Position numbers and translations under genes: made by a program. The notes under the pieces are model-generated. The model made no database searches, was not told the DNA's origin, and saw only the letters and a program-made list of their open reading frames with translations. Positions 1-6,087 of a stretch of DNA of 9,066 nt are shown piece by piece; the stretch's first letter is position 1; every line of letters starts with the position of its first letter. Source of the stretch: Sva-07 sp035529175 (GTDB lineage Bacteria > Actinomycetota > Acidimicrobiia > Acidimicrobiales > Ilumatobacteraceae); assembly GCA_035529175.1 (NCBI GenBank), contig DATKXG010000132.1:1-9066 (forward strand). The letters are read 5' to 3'.

Positions 1-1386
1 CCGCAGGTGCGTCACAGCCACGCGTTCCTCGCGCGGTTGCGCAACCTGCTGCGCGATCACCAGCCCGACATCCTCGAGGCACTGCTCGCCGAAGGCGCGA
101 CCGAGATGCGCTTCGGCGATGGTGTCCCGCCCGAGATGGAGTTCGAGCCGGAACCCGGCGACGACGACCTGGTGATGATCGCCTGCCGTCGCACCACGTT
201 CGAATGGGTGCTGCGGCGAGCCGCGCTCGCCGAGGCCAACGTGTCGATCCGGACCGGCGTCGCCGCAGTCGGCCTGATCGCAGTCGGCCTCGTCCCCACC
301 GCCCAGACTTCCCCGAACCCCTCCCCCAATCCGAAATTCGGAGCCGAACGTGCGCCAGGCGCAACGTCGGCTCCGAATTTCGGGGGTGAGCGGATCGTGG
401 GCGGGGTCCGGCTCGACGACGGGACCGAGCTCGGCGCCGATCTGGTGGTGGCGGCGAACGGGAGGCGTAGCGCCGTGGCCGACTGGCTCGCGGAGATCGG
501 TGGCCGCCCGGTCACCGAGACCGTCGAGGACACGGGCATCGTGTATGCCAGCCGCTTCTATCGCCTGCTTCCCGATGCCGAGGTGCCGCCGCGCACCGGT
601 CCGATCGGTGGCGATCTCGGCTACGTCAAGTACGGCACGTTCGTCGGCGACAATCGGACGTTCTCGATCACACTCGCCGTGCCCACCGACGACGACGAAC
701 TCCGCCGCCGCCTCTCGGATCCGACCGCTTTCGATGCGGCCGCCCGCTCGTTACCGGCAACAGCACCATGGCTCGACGGCCGTGCCGAACCGATCACGCC
801 CGAGGTCCACATGATGGCGGGGCTGTTGAACAAGTGGAGCGACTATGTCGTCGACGGCGAGCCGGCCGCGATCGGGCTCGTCCCGGTCGGCGATGCGGTC
901 CTGTGCACGAACCCGCTCTACGGCCGCGGTTGCAGTACCGCCTACTGGAGCGCCCATCTGCTGGCACAGGCAATCACCGAGCATCCCGACGACCTGCGCG
1001 CCGTGGCGGTCACGTATGACGAGGCGCTGCGGACGGAGATCCATCCGTGGTATCGCTCGTCGGTCGAACAGGACCGGGAGGCTCGCCGGGTCGCTGCCGC
1101 GTTGCTCGCCGGCGAGGACCCATACGGCGACGCATCGGACCCTCGGGCGTTCACCCGCTCGGTGTTGCGCGATGGGTTGGCGCCGGCACTGCGTACCGAT
1201 CAGGTGGTGTTGCGAGCGTTCATCCGCAACCTCAACCTGCTGTCACCGCCCGACGCCCTGCTGGCCGACGCCGACTTCGGCGCCCGGGTGTTCGCCGTCC
1301 TGCAGACGAAGGACCAGCGTCCGCCCGAGCCGTCACTCGGCCCGGCGACGCGGGCCGATTTCGTTGCCGCCCTCACCGTCGCCTGA
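1..1386 (+). CDS. FAD-dependent oxidoreductase, 5'-partial
   Basis: The frame is open from base 1 (reading Pro-Gln before the GTG at 7), and the visible protein begins in mid-domain, so the true start and the N-terminal GxGxxG FAD-binding fold lie outside the window. The opening segment RHSHAFLARLRNLLRDH resembles the region just after the Rossmann motif in FAD-dependent monooxygenase/halogenase/geranylgeranyl-reductase-like proteins. The second FAD motif is clear: VRLDDGTELGADLVVAANG (134-152 of the numbering from base 7) and VPVGDAVLCTNPLYGRG (292-308), where GDA contacts the FAD ribityl chain in this superfamily. The family oxidises or reduces small organic substrates with FAD; the substrate cannot be read here. 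Residues about 92-128 form an extra Pro/Gly-rich loop encoded by a tandem duplication and a large palindrome, inserted where relatives usually have a short beta-hairpin turn. The gene converges with the HtrA gene, with a 98-bp gap. Family call is fairly sure; subfamily is not. Confidence 0.85.
   Translation, partial: PQVRHSHAFLARLRNLLRDHQPDILEALLAEGATEMRFGDGVPPEMEFEPEPGDDDLVMIACRRTTFEWVLRRAALAEANVSIRTGVAAVGLIAVGLVPTAQTSPNPSPNPKFGAERAPGATSAPNFGGERIVGGVRLDDGTELGADLVVAANGRRSAVADWLAEIGGRPVTETVEDTGIVYASRFYRLLPDAEVPPRTGPIGGDLGYVKYGTFVGDNRTFSITLAVPTDDDELRRRLSDPTAFDAAARSLPATAPWLDGRAEPITPEVHMMAGLLNKWSDYVVDGEPAAIGLVPVGDAVLCTNPLYGRGCSTAYWSAHLLAQAITEHPDDLRAVAVTYDEALRTEIHPWYRSSVEQDREARRVAAALLAGEDPYGDASDPRAFTRSVLRDGLAPALRTDQVVLRAFIRNLNLLSPPDALLADADFGARVFAVLQTKDQRPPEPSLGPATRADFVAALTVA
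265..294 (+). repeat. 15-bp tandem duplication in the flavoprotein gene
   Basis: Two adjacent 15-bp units (265-279 and 280-294) differ at two positions near their ends and encode AVGLI followed by AVGLV. They lie just upstream of the palindrome at 331-383 and belong to the same abnormal loop of the protein. Confidence 0.7.
331..383. repeat. Near-perfect palindrome (REP/MITE-like) inside a coding sequence
   Basis: The left arm CCGAAATTCGGAGCCGA (331-347) is the exact reverse complement of the right arm (367-383). A 3x3 internal mismatch (ACG on both sides) is followed by an inner stem TGCGCC (351-356) / GGCGCA (358-363) around a single base. The total is about 23 paired positions in 53 bp. 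It is read in frame by the flavoprotein gene as roughly KFGAERAPGATSAPNFGG, with no stop introduced. A C-run before it (321-327) and a G-run after it (382-386) could lengthen the stem. Such structure is far beyond what coding sequence needs, and the encoded loop is unlike the rest of the protein, so I read it as an inserted repeat that stayed in frame. Confidence 0.8.
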
Positions 1387-1448
1387 GCGGCCGACGTCTA
1401 ACCCGGTCCTTTCGGGTCTGGTCCAGAGAGACGAGGTCGTCGCCATCG

Positions 1449-1487
1449 TGACGGTCCGGGTGGGGACGGGGCCGGGGAGGACCGTCA
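1449..1487. terminator. Inverted repeat between convergent genes, overlapping the HtrA stop
   Basis: TGACGGTCC (1449-1457) and GGACCGTCA (1479-1487) are perfect 9-bp arms around a 21-nt G-rich loop (C-rich on the minus strand). The TGA stop of the protease gene is inside the right arm. It lies between two convergent genes, so a bidirectional 3'-end hairpin is plausible, but there is no U-tract, so classical intrinsic termination is not shown. A weaker hairpin (ACCCG ... CGGGT, near 1402-1418) lies closer to the end of the flavoprotein gene. Confidence 0.45.
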
Positions 1488-2669
1488 GGTCGGGCGGGTG
1501 CCGAGGGTGACCTGCACGTCTCGGGTGGAGCCGTCTCGCTCTATGGTCACGGTGACGGTGTCGCCGGGCTGGTACGTCGCGACCGCGGCGCCGAGCGACG
1601 TCGGGTCGGTGATGTCGTTGTCGTCGACCGCCACGATCACGTCACCCACCCGCAGGTCGCTGTCGGCGGCGCCGGAGCCGTCGGCGATCTCCACGATCTC
1701 GACGCCGAGGCCCTCGCCGGTCGGCTGCGTCGTGACGCCCATCAACGCGCGGTCGGGAACGCTGCCGTCACGGAGTGAGTCGATCACATCCATCACCGGA
1801 GTGATCGCGATCGCGAAACCGATGTTCTCGGCCCCACCGGCGATCGCCGTGTTGATGCCGACGACCTCGCCGCGGGCGTTCAACAGCGGCCCGCCGGAGT
1901 TGCCGGGGTTGATCGCCGTGTCGGTCTGGAGGAGATTGACGAGTTGGGCACCGTTCTCGGCGGTGATCGTGCGGTTCTTGGCCGACAGGATGCCAGAGGT
2001 CACCGACGGCTCGCCGTTGAGGTCGAGCGCATAGCCGACGGCGATCAACTGATCGCCGAGGCGCAGGGCGTCGGAGTCGCCCACGGCCAGCGGAACGAGG
2101 TCGGCACGGTCGACCTTGAGCACGGCGAGGTCTCGGCTCGGGTCGCCAGCGACGATCGTGGCCGGCTCGGTGGTGCCGTCAGCGAACGTGACGACCGGGC
2201 TGTCGCCCTCCGCGATCACGTGGTTGTTGGTGACGATGTAGCCGTCGGCCGACAGCACGAACCCGGTCCCGGCGGCCTGGCCTCGCGACGTCTGGCCGAG
2301 CGGGCCGGTCTGGGTGACCTCCTGACGGACGGACACCACGGAGGGGCGAACCGCGTCGACCAGATCGCTGATCGAGCCGATCGACGCGCTGACGTCCTGA
2401 GCAACGACCGGCGATGCGACGGTCGTGACCGCTGCAGATTGGTCGTCCTGCTGACCGATCGCGTACCCGCCGACGGCAGCGCCGGTGAGCGCGACGCCGA
2501 CGAGGACGCCGGCGCCGAAGCGGCCACGACCGCGGGGACGCGGCGACGGTGTCGGCGTCGACGGCTCGGGCGGGGTCGGAGCGCTGGCGGGCGGCGCCCA
2601 CGCGCGGGGAGGCTCGCCCGGGATGCCGGACAGGGGGTTCGTGTAGGGAGGAGCGACGGGTGTTTCCAC
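1485..2669 (-). CDS. HtrA/DegP-family trypsin-like serine protease with PDZ domain
   Basis: A membrane-anchored protease/chaperone of the HtrA family, which degrades misfolded or damaged envelope proteins. The 394-aa protein has a Pro/Thr-rich cytoplasmic N-terminus (1-50), one transmembrane helix (about 51-72, after an Arg cluster that favours cytoplasmic-in), a linker, a trypsin-like domain (about 98-295) and one C-terminal PDZ domain (about 305-390). The catalytic triad is visible: His150 in VTNNHVI, Asp180 in SRDLAVLKV and Ser258 in INPGNSGGPL. This plan is typical of actinobacterial HtrA proteins. The start is GTG at 2669, preceded by GAGAGG about 10 nt upstream. The gene is divergent from the crotonase (122-bp gap) and convergent with the flavoprotein. 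No key residue is missing and the length is normal for the family. Assignment to a particular HtrA paralogue is not attempted. Confidence 0.95.
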   Translation of the reverse strand: METPVAPPYTNPLSGIPGEPPRAWAPPASAPTPPEPSTPTPSPRPRGRGRFGAGVLVGVALTGAAVGGYAIGQQDDQSAAVTTVASPVVAQDVSASIGSISDLVDAVRPSVVSVRQEVTQTGPLGQTSRGQAAGTGFVLSADGYIVTNNHVIAEGDSPVVTFADGTTEPATIVAGDPSRDLAVLKVDRADLVPLAVGDSDALRLGDQLIAVGYALDLNGEPSVTSGILSAKNRTITAENGAQLVNLLQTDTAINPGNSGGPLLNARGEVVGINTAIAGGAENIGFAIAITPVMDVIDSLRDGSVPDRALMGVTTQPTGEGLGVEIVEIADGSGAADSDLRVGDVIVAVDDNDITDPTSLGAAVATYQPGDTVTVTIERDGSTRDVQVTLGTRPT

Positions 2670-2699
2670 GAAGTCGAGCCTCTCGACCGAGGGTCAGAA

Positions 2700-2718
2700 T
2701 CAGGTGAGAACCAGGTGA
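2700..2718. promoter_or_regulatory. Direct repeat in the HtrA/crotonase divergent promoter region
   Basis: CAGGTGA occurs at 2701-2707 and again at 2712-2718, 11 bp apart, about one helical turn. It lies 32-49 bp upstream of the HtrA start in the only intergenic space that can hold promoters for both divergent genes. The spacing suits a regulator binding one face of the DNA, but no known operator is recognised and no convincing -10/-35 pair was found. Confidence 0.25.
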
Positions 2719-2791
2719 TCGATGCACGAGAATCGGCCAAGCGAGGCGGTCCGTCCCGTGCTCGTTCGCCGACGAGTGACAGGCTCGCGGC

Positions 2792-3562
2792 GTGTACACC
2801 GAGATCGAGTAAGAGCAGCGCGGCCACGTCGGCATCATCACCATCGACCGTCCCGAGGCGCGCAACGCGCTGACGTTCACCACTTACGCCGAACTGGCCG
2901 ACGCCGTCGACACCACCACCGCCCGCTGCCTGGTCATCACGGGACGCGATCCGGCGTTCTGCTCGGGCGACGACGTCAAGCAGGTGATGGTCGCCGCCAG
3001 CGCCGACCTGCAGCGAACCGATCGCGAGCCCCGACTGACGCCAGCTGCCGGAAGTCTGCTGCGGACCGATGTCCCCGTGATCGCCGCCGTCAACGGTGCC
3101 GCGGTCGGCTGGGGAATGGAGCTGGCGTTGATGGCCGACATCCGCGTCGCCTCCGAGCGCGCGAAGTTCGGCGAGCTGTTCGTCAAGCGGGGCCTGTGCT
3201 GCGACGTCGCCGGGCTCTCCCGGCTGGCCGCGCTTGTCGGCCGCGAACACGCCGCCGAGCTGCTCTACACCGGCCGGGTCGTCGACGCCGCCGAGGCGCG
3301 CGAGCTTCGACTCGTGTCGCGTGTCGTCGCTCACGGCGACCTGTTGCCGACGACGCTTGATATCGCCGAGTCGATCGCCGCCAATCCACCGCTCGCTGTC
3401 CAGGCACTCAAGCGCGGCCTGCGTGAGGCGCTCGATCCCGACTGGGACGATCTCGGCCGGTGGGTCAGCGCCTCACTCGCCGAGCTGTTCCGCACCGACG
3501 ACCACCGTGAAGGCGTCGCCGCGTTCCTCGAGAAGCGCGACCCGAGCTACACCGGCCGCTGA
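2792..3562 (+). pseudogene. Enoyl-CoA hydratase/isomerase (crotonase) interrupted by TAA at codon 7
   Basis: From GTG 2792 the frame reads VYTEIE, then TAA (2810-2812), then EQRGHVGIITIDRPEARN and onward without a break to the TGA at 3560-3562. Apart from that stop it is a full-length crotonase (about 255 aa). It has the N-terminal strand and ARNAL motif (23-27), the first oxyanion-hole segment FCSGDDVKQ (56-64), the second one NGAAVGWGMELAL (101-113) with the conserved Glu110, and the usual C-terminal EGVAAFLEKRDPSYTGR. Relatives commonly have Tyr at the interrupted position (EIxYE), so TAC or TAT to TAA is the simplest event. The first ordinary in-frame start after the stop is GTG 2984 (then ATG 2987), which would give a 192-aa protein lacking the first oxyanion segment. 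The second catalytic Glu of classical hydratases (after FGxP) is not conserved: FGELFVKRG is present instead. The gene may be a recent pseudogene, be read through, or reflect a base-call error. Confidence 0.8.
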
Positions 3563-3599
3563 CGTCCGGAGGCTCGCGAGTCGGAAAATCTGATCCGAC

Positions 3600-3659
3600 G
3601 CGATCAGTGCACGCCAGGGGTCAGACCGAGGTCTGACCCGCGCGTGCTGGGCGATCAGT
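3600..3659. repeat. Hairpin element with 9-bp flanking direct repeats
   Basis: GGGTCAGACC (3618-3627) and GGTCTGACCC (3630-3639) form a perfect 10-bp stem around a GA loop. An outer stem, GCACGC (3609-3614) with GCGTGC (3642-3647), extends it past a small internal loop. GCGATCAGT flanks the whole unit at 3600-3608 and 3651-3659, as a target-site duplication would. The right copy contains the thiolase TGA stop (3655-3657). The unit sits between the convergent crotonase and thiolase genes, so it may also act as a bidirectional terminator, although no U-tract is present. A further small stem, CTGATC (3590-3595) / GATCAG (3602-3607), overlaps its left edge. Confidence 0.7.
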
Positions 3660-4827
3660 AGATCTCGATGAGGCCGGCGGCGCCTTGGCCACCGCCGATG
3701 CACATCGTGACCACGCCGTACTTGGCGTTGCGGCGCTTGCCCTCGAGCAGGATGTGGCCGGCGCAACGGGTGCCGGTCATGCCGAACGGGTGACCGATGG
3801 CGATCGAGCCGCCGTTGACGTTGTACTTCTCGGGGTCGATCCCGAGCGTGTCCCTCGAGTACAGGCACTGGCTGGCGAAGGCTTCGTTGAGCTCCCAGAT
3901 GTCGATGTCGTCGACGGTGAGACCGTGACGCTTCAACAGCTTCGGCACTGCGTAGATCGGGCCGATGCCCATCTCGTCGGGCTCGCAACCGGCAACCGCC
4001 CAGCCCTTGAACGCGCCGAGCGGCTCGATGCCGCGTCGCGACGCTTCCTCGTCGGACATCATCACGACCGCGGCGGCGCCGTCGGAGAGCTGGCTCGCGT
4101 TGCCGGCGGTGACGTAGTTGCCCTCACCGCGGACGGGCTGCAGCTTCTGGAGACCTTCGAGGGTGGTCGACGGCCGGTTGCATTCGTCGCCGGTGACCAC
4201 GTAGTCGACGATCGACTCTTCCTTGGTCTCCTTGTCGACGAGCTTCATCTTGGTGGCCATCGGCACGATTTCGTCCTCGAACAGCCCGTTCTCCTGGGCG
4301 CGCGCCATGCGCATCTGCGACTCGTAGGAGTACTCGTCCTGGTACTCGCGCGACACGTTGTAGCGCTCGGCGACGATGTCGGCGGTCTCGATCATCGCCA
4401 TGTAGATCGCCGGGTACATCTCGGTGAGCTTCGGGTCCATGTTGACCGCGCCGCCGAAGCCGGGGCTGGGGATCGAGATCGACTCGACGCCGGCGCCAAC
4501 GGCGCACTCGACGCCGTCGAGGCGGATGTGGTTGGCGGCGACGGCGATCGAGTTGAGCCCCGACGAGCAGTGGCGCTGGATCGTGTTGCCGCCGGTGGTG
4601 ACGGGTAGACCGGCGAGGAGGCCGGCGAGACGGCCGAGGTTGGCGGCGCCGTGGGCGCCGTTGCCGAGCGCGACGTCCTCGACGAGTTCGGGCTCGATGC
4701 CGGCCTTGTCGACGGCGCTGCTGATGGCGTGAGCTGCCATCGTCATCGCGGGCGTGATGTTGAAGCCCCCACGGCCGGCCTTCGCGAGTCCGGTGCGGGC
4801 ATAGGAGACGAAGACTGCTTCGCGCAT
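3655..4827 (-). CDS. Thiolase family protein (acetyl-CoA acyltransferase/acetyltransferase)
   Basis: A thiolase that cleaves 3-ketoacyl-CoA with CoA, or condenses two acyl-CoAs in reverse; cytoplasmic. The 390-aa length is normal. The nucleophile Cys87 is in NTIQRHCSSGLNSI, WELNEAFASQ (311-320) carries the conserved Asn of the NEAF motif, His346 is in SIAIGHPFGMTG, and the second catalytic cysteine, Cys376, is in TMCIGGGQGAAGL. All catalytic residues are therefore present. The region between (about 125-240) holds the usual loop domain. The start is ATG 4827, with AGGA about 9 nt upstream, supporting this choice. It converges with the crotonase gene, with 92 bp between stops holding a hairpin element. 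Degradative (type I, broad chain length) versus biosynthetic acetoacetyl-CoA thiolase cannot be decided by eye; the neighbouring crotonase favours fatty-acid or related acyl-CoA degradation. Confidence 0.95.
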   Translation of the reverse strand: MREAVFVSYARTGLAKAGRGGFNITPAMTMAAHAISSAVDKAGIEPELVEDVALGNGAHGAANLGRLAGLLAGLPVTTGGNTIQRHCSSGLNSIAVAANHIRLDGVECAVGAGVESISIPSPGFGGAVNMDPKLTEMYPAIYMAMIETADIVAERYNVSREYQDEYSYESQMRMARAQENGLFEDEIVPMATKMKLVDKETKEESIVDYVVTGDECNRPSTTLEGLQKLQPVRGEGNYVTAGNASQLSDGAAAVVMMSDEEASRRGIEPLGAFKGWAVAGCEPDEMGIGPIYAVPKLLKRHGLTVDDIDIWELNEAFASQCLYSRDTLGIDPEKYNVNGGSIAIGHPFGMTGTRCAGHILLEGKRRNAKYGVVTMCIGGGQGAAGLIEIY

Positions 4828-4933
4828 GGGGATTCCTGTCTGATCGAGCGACGCCGGGCGTTCCGGGTCCGGCCATCAACCCTAGTGACCCACTCCCCTG
4901 CCGTCCCCACCCACACCCGCCGCCCGCCCACCC

Positions 4934-4995
4934 CATCACGTTTGCGTCACGTTTTCGGTGGGGCGGGTCACCCGAAGTGTCTCGCAAACGGGGTG
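4934..4995. repeat. 52-bp palindromic repeat family, copy 1 (with shared flanks)
   Basis: The core runs from CGTTTGCG (4939-4946) to CGCAAACG (4983-4990), 52 bp end to end. It is flanked on the left by CATCA and on the right by GGGTG, exactly as in copy 2. The 12-bp terminal arms match at 10 of 12 positions, and the interior contains the shared GGGTCACCCGAA-like segment. It lies in the thiolase/nuclease-domain intergenic region, 72 bp from the equivalent point in copy 2. Confidence 0.8.
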
Positions 4996-5005
4996 AGGTT
5001 CACGC

Positions 5006-5067
5006 CATCACGTTTGCGTGACGGTTTCGACGGAACGGGCCACCGGAATTGTCACGCAAACGGGGTG
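5006..5067. repeat. 52-bp palindromic repeat family, copy 2, overlapping a gene end
   Basis: The core 5011-5062 has perfect 12-bp terminal arms: CGTTTGCGTGAC (5011-5022) and GTCACGCAAACG (5051-5062). The left flank CATCA and right flank GGGTG are shared with copy 1. The right arm encodes the TGA stop (5052-5054) and the final Pro-Phe-Ala of the nuclease-domain protein on the minus strand, so the present end of that gene is made of repeat sequence. Confidence 0.85.
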
Positions 5068-5675
5068 TCGTCGTCGGAGGTGTCGTCGTCGGAGGTGTCG
5101 TCGTCGGAGGTGTCGTCGTCGCAGGTGTCGTCGGCGGATGGGTCCTCGTCGGGGTCGGTTGCGGTGGTGTCGATGAAGTCGGTGGGGTCGAGTTCGGCGA
5201 GGAATGCCCGGAACTGGTCGACCTCGGCGTCGATCGCCGCGTCGAGGGCGAACTGGTCGGCCTCCGGCTCGTCGATCGGCAGTGCGCCGGCCTCGTCGAG
5301 GACCTCTTCGCTGACGAACAGCGGGGCCTGCAGGCGCACTGCGAGTGCAATGGCATCGGACGGTCGCGTATCGATCCGCCGCTGACCGGCCGGACCGCTC
5401 AGGGTGAGGTTGGCCAGGAACGCTCCGTCGTGCAGTTCGGTGACCTCCACCGCGTCGAGGTGCCCGTCGAGCGCGTCGACGACGCTGGCCAACAGATCGT
5501 GGGTCATCGGCCGCGGCACCCGCGTCCCGCTCGCAGCAATCGCGATCGAACTCGCATCGGCCTGGCCGACGACGATCGGCAACAGCCGATTGGGAGCATC
5601 GTGCTCGCGCAGCACGAGTGCAGCGGCGCCACTGATGGGGTCGACTTGAATACCGATGAGATCGACGGAGATCAT
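5052..5675 (-). CDS. Bifunctional nuclease (BFN/DUF151) domain protein with acidic repeat tail
   Basis: A BFN/DUF151 domain fills about residues 1-135. The hallmarks are LPIVVGQADASSIAIAASG (32-50), RPMTHDLLASVVDAL (55-69), a DGAFLANLTL strand (83-92) and RPSDAIALAVRLQAPLFVSE (104-123), the best-conserved block of the family. Plant and bacterial members have been reported as nucleases; the role in actinobacteria is largely unknown. A further conserved-looking helix, VDQFRAFLAELDPTDF (152-167), is followed by a 40-residue Asp/Thr tail (168-207) built largely from SDDDT units and ending in PFA, which comes from the palindromic repeat. The domain is complete; the tail is unusual. ATG 5675 has no Shine-Dalgarno sequence but has a well-placed promoter, suggesting leaderless translation. 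The gene lies 70 bp downstream of the 87-aa gene. Confidence 0.92.
   Translation of the reverse strand: MISVDLIGIQVDPISGAAALVLREHDAPNRLLPIVVGQADASSIAIAASGTRVPRPMTHDLLASVVDALDGHLDAVEVTELHDGAFLANLTLSGPAGQRRIDTRPSDAIALAVRLQAPLFVSEEVLDEAGALPIDEPEADQFALDAAIDAEVDQFRAFLAELDPTDFIDTTATDPDEDPSADDTCDDDTSDDDTSDDDTSDDDTPFA
5065..5124. repeat. 15-bp tandem repeat (four units) encoding SDDDT
   Basis: Units start at 5065, 5080, 5095 and 5110 with sequence GTGTCGTCGTCGGAG; the fourth has one change, and a partial fifth follows. Read on the minus strand they give Ser/Cys-Asp-Asp-Asp-Thr repeats in the nuclease-domain protein tail. Because 15 is a multiple of three, copy-number change would keep the frame. Confidence 0.85.
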
Positions 5676-5681
5676 GTAATC

Positions 5682-5710
5682 ATGATACTGGCCGACTCAG
5701 CTTTCGTCAG
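5682..5710 (-). promoter_or_regulatory. Candidate leaderless promoter of the BFN-domain gene
   Basis: On the minus strand CTGACG (5705-5710) is followed, after 17 bp, by TATCAT (5682-5687, fitting TANNNT). The -10 box ends 6 bases before ATG 5675. That geometry would start transcription at or next to the start codon, and no ribosome-binding site is present between them. This matches the leaderless promoters common in actinobacteria; it is inferred from position and sequence only. Confidence 0.5.
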
Positions 5711-5745
5711 TCGCACCCGTCACACTCGGACGGCGAGAAGTTCGC

Positions 5746-6009
5746 TCAGGCGGCAGCGAGGGCGTTGGCGATCGCCGTGCGGGGATCCCGGTTCGGGTCG
5801 CCGGGATTGTCGAGCGACACGTTGAACGCGTTGAGCGCATGGTTGCGCTGATCCTCGCTGAGCTCGGCGTTCATGATCCGCTCGACCGACGGGGCCAGAT
5901 CGGCCCGCTCGCTGACGAGTTGGTGGGCCAGCTGCTCGTCGGCGGGCAGCTCCTCGATCGGGGTGCTGCCGTCGTGCCAACGGGTGGCGGGGACCTTCTT
6001 CTTGACCAT
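5746..6009 (-). CDS. Hypothetical 87-aa protein
   Basis: Not recognised. A small soluble protein beginning MVKKKVPATRWHDGSTPIEE and ending in an Ala-rich helix, with no signal peptide or membrane segment. It is charged and helical in the middle (EQLAHQLVSERADLAPSVER, then LSEDQRNHALNAFNVSL) and has an acidic Asp/Pro/Asn turn (NPGDPNRDP, 69-77). The sequence composition looks like a real protein rather than a shadow frame: balanced charge, no Arg/Pro flood. The ATG at 6009 is the natural start because upstream codons of the frame run through repeat sequence and Arg-rich nonsense. The ribosome site is weak (GAGACGAGAC, about 4-13 nt upstream). It lies between the OmpA-domain gene and the BFN-domain gene on the same strand, and no function is inferred. 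Confidence 0.7.
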   Translation of the reverse strand: MVKKKVPATRWHDGSTPIEELPADEQLAHQLVSERADLAPSVERIMNAELSEDQRNHALNAFNVSLDNPGDPNRDPRTAIANALAAA

Positions 6010-6087
6010 GATGTCTCGTCTCGGTTGCGTCGGTTCTCGACCACCGTACCGGTCCACGGGCCACTCCAGCGCCGCCATCGCCGCTCG

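Noticed and set aside
2216..3334. Long open frame on the minus strand across the HtrA start and crotonase
   Set aside because: Arg/Ser/Ala-rich composition and overlap with two well-supported genes in other frames mark it as a high-GC shadow.
3685..4608. 307-codon open frame antisense to the thiolase
   Set aside because: The opposite strand of a strongly conserved gene; the Val/Asp/Gly-rich translation has no recognisable motif.
4828..4933. Promoter for the thiolase gene
   Set aside because: A TAGGGT could serve as a -10 box, but no matching -35 is present, so it is not listed as a feature.
4934..5067. Repeats with a spacer suggesting a CRISPR array
   Set aside because: Only two adjacent units, each itself a diverged 52-bp palindrome with a 10-bp gap, and a third copy elsewhere; no uniform repeat-spacer pattern and no cas genes.
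5049..5825. Plus-strand frame starting with Val/Gly repeats
   Set aside because: Antisense of the SDDDT repeats and BFN domain; no independent coding signal.
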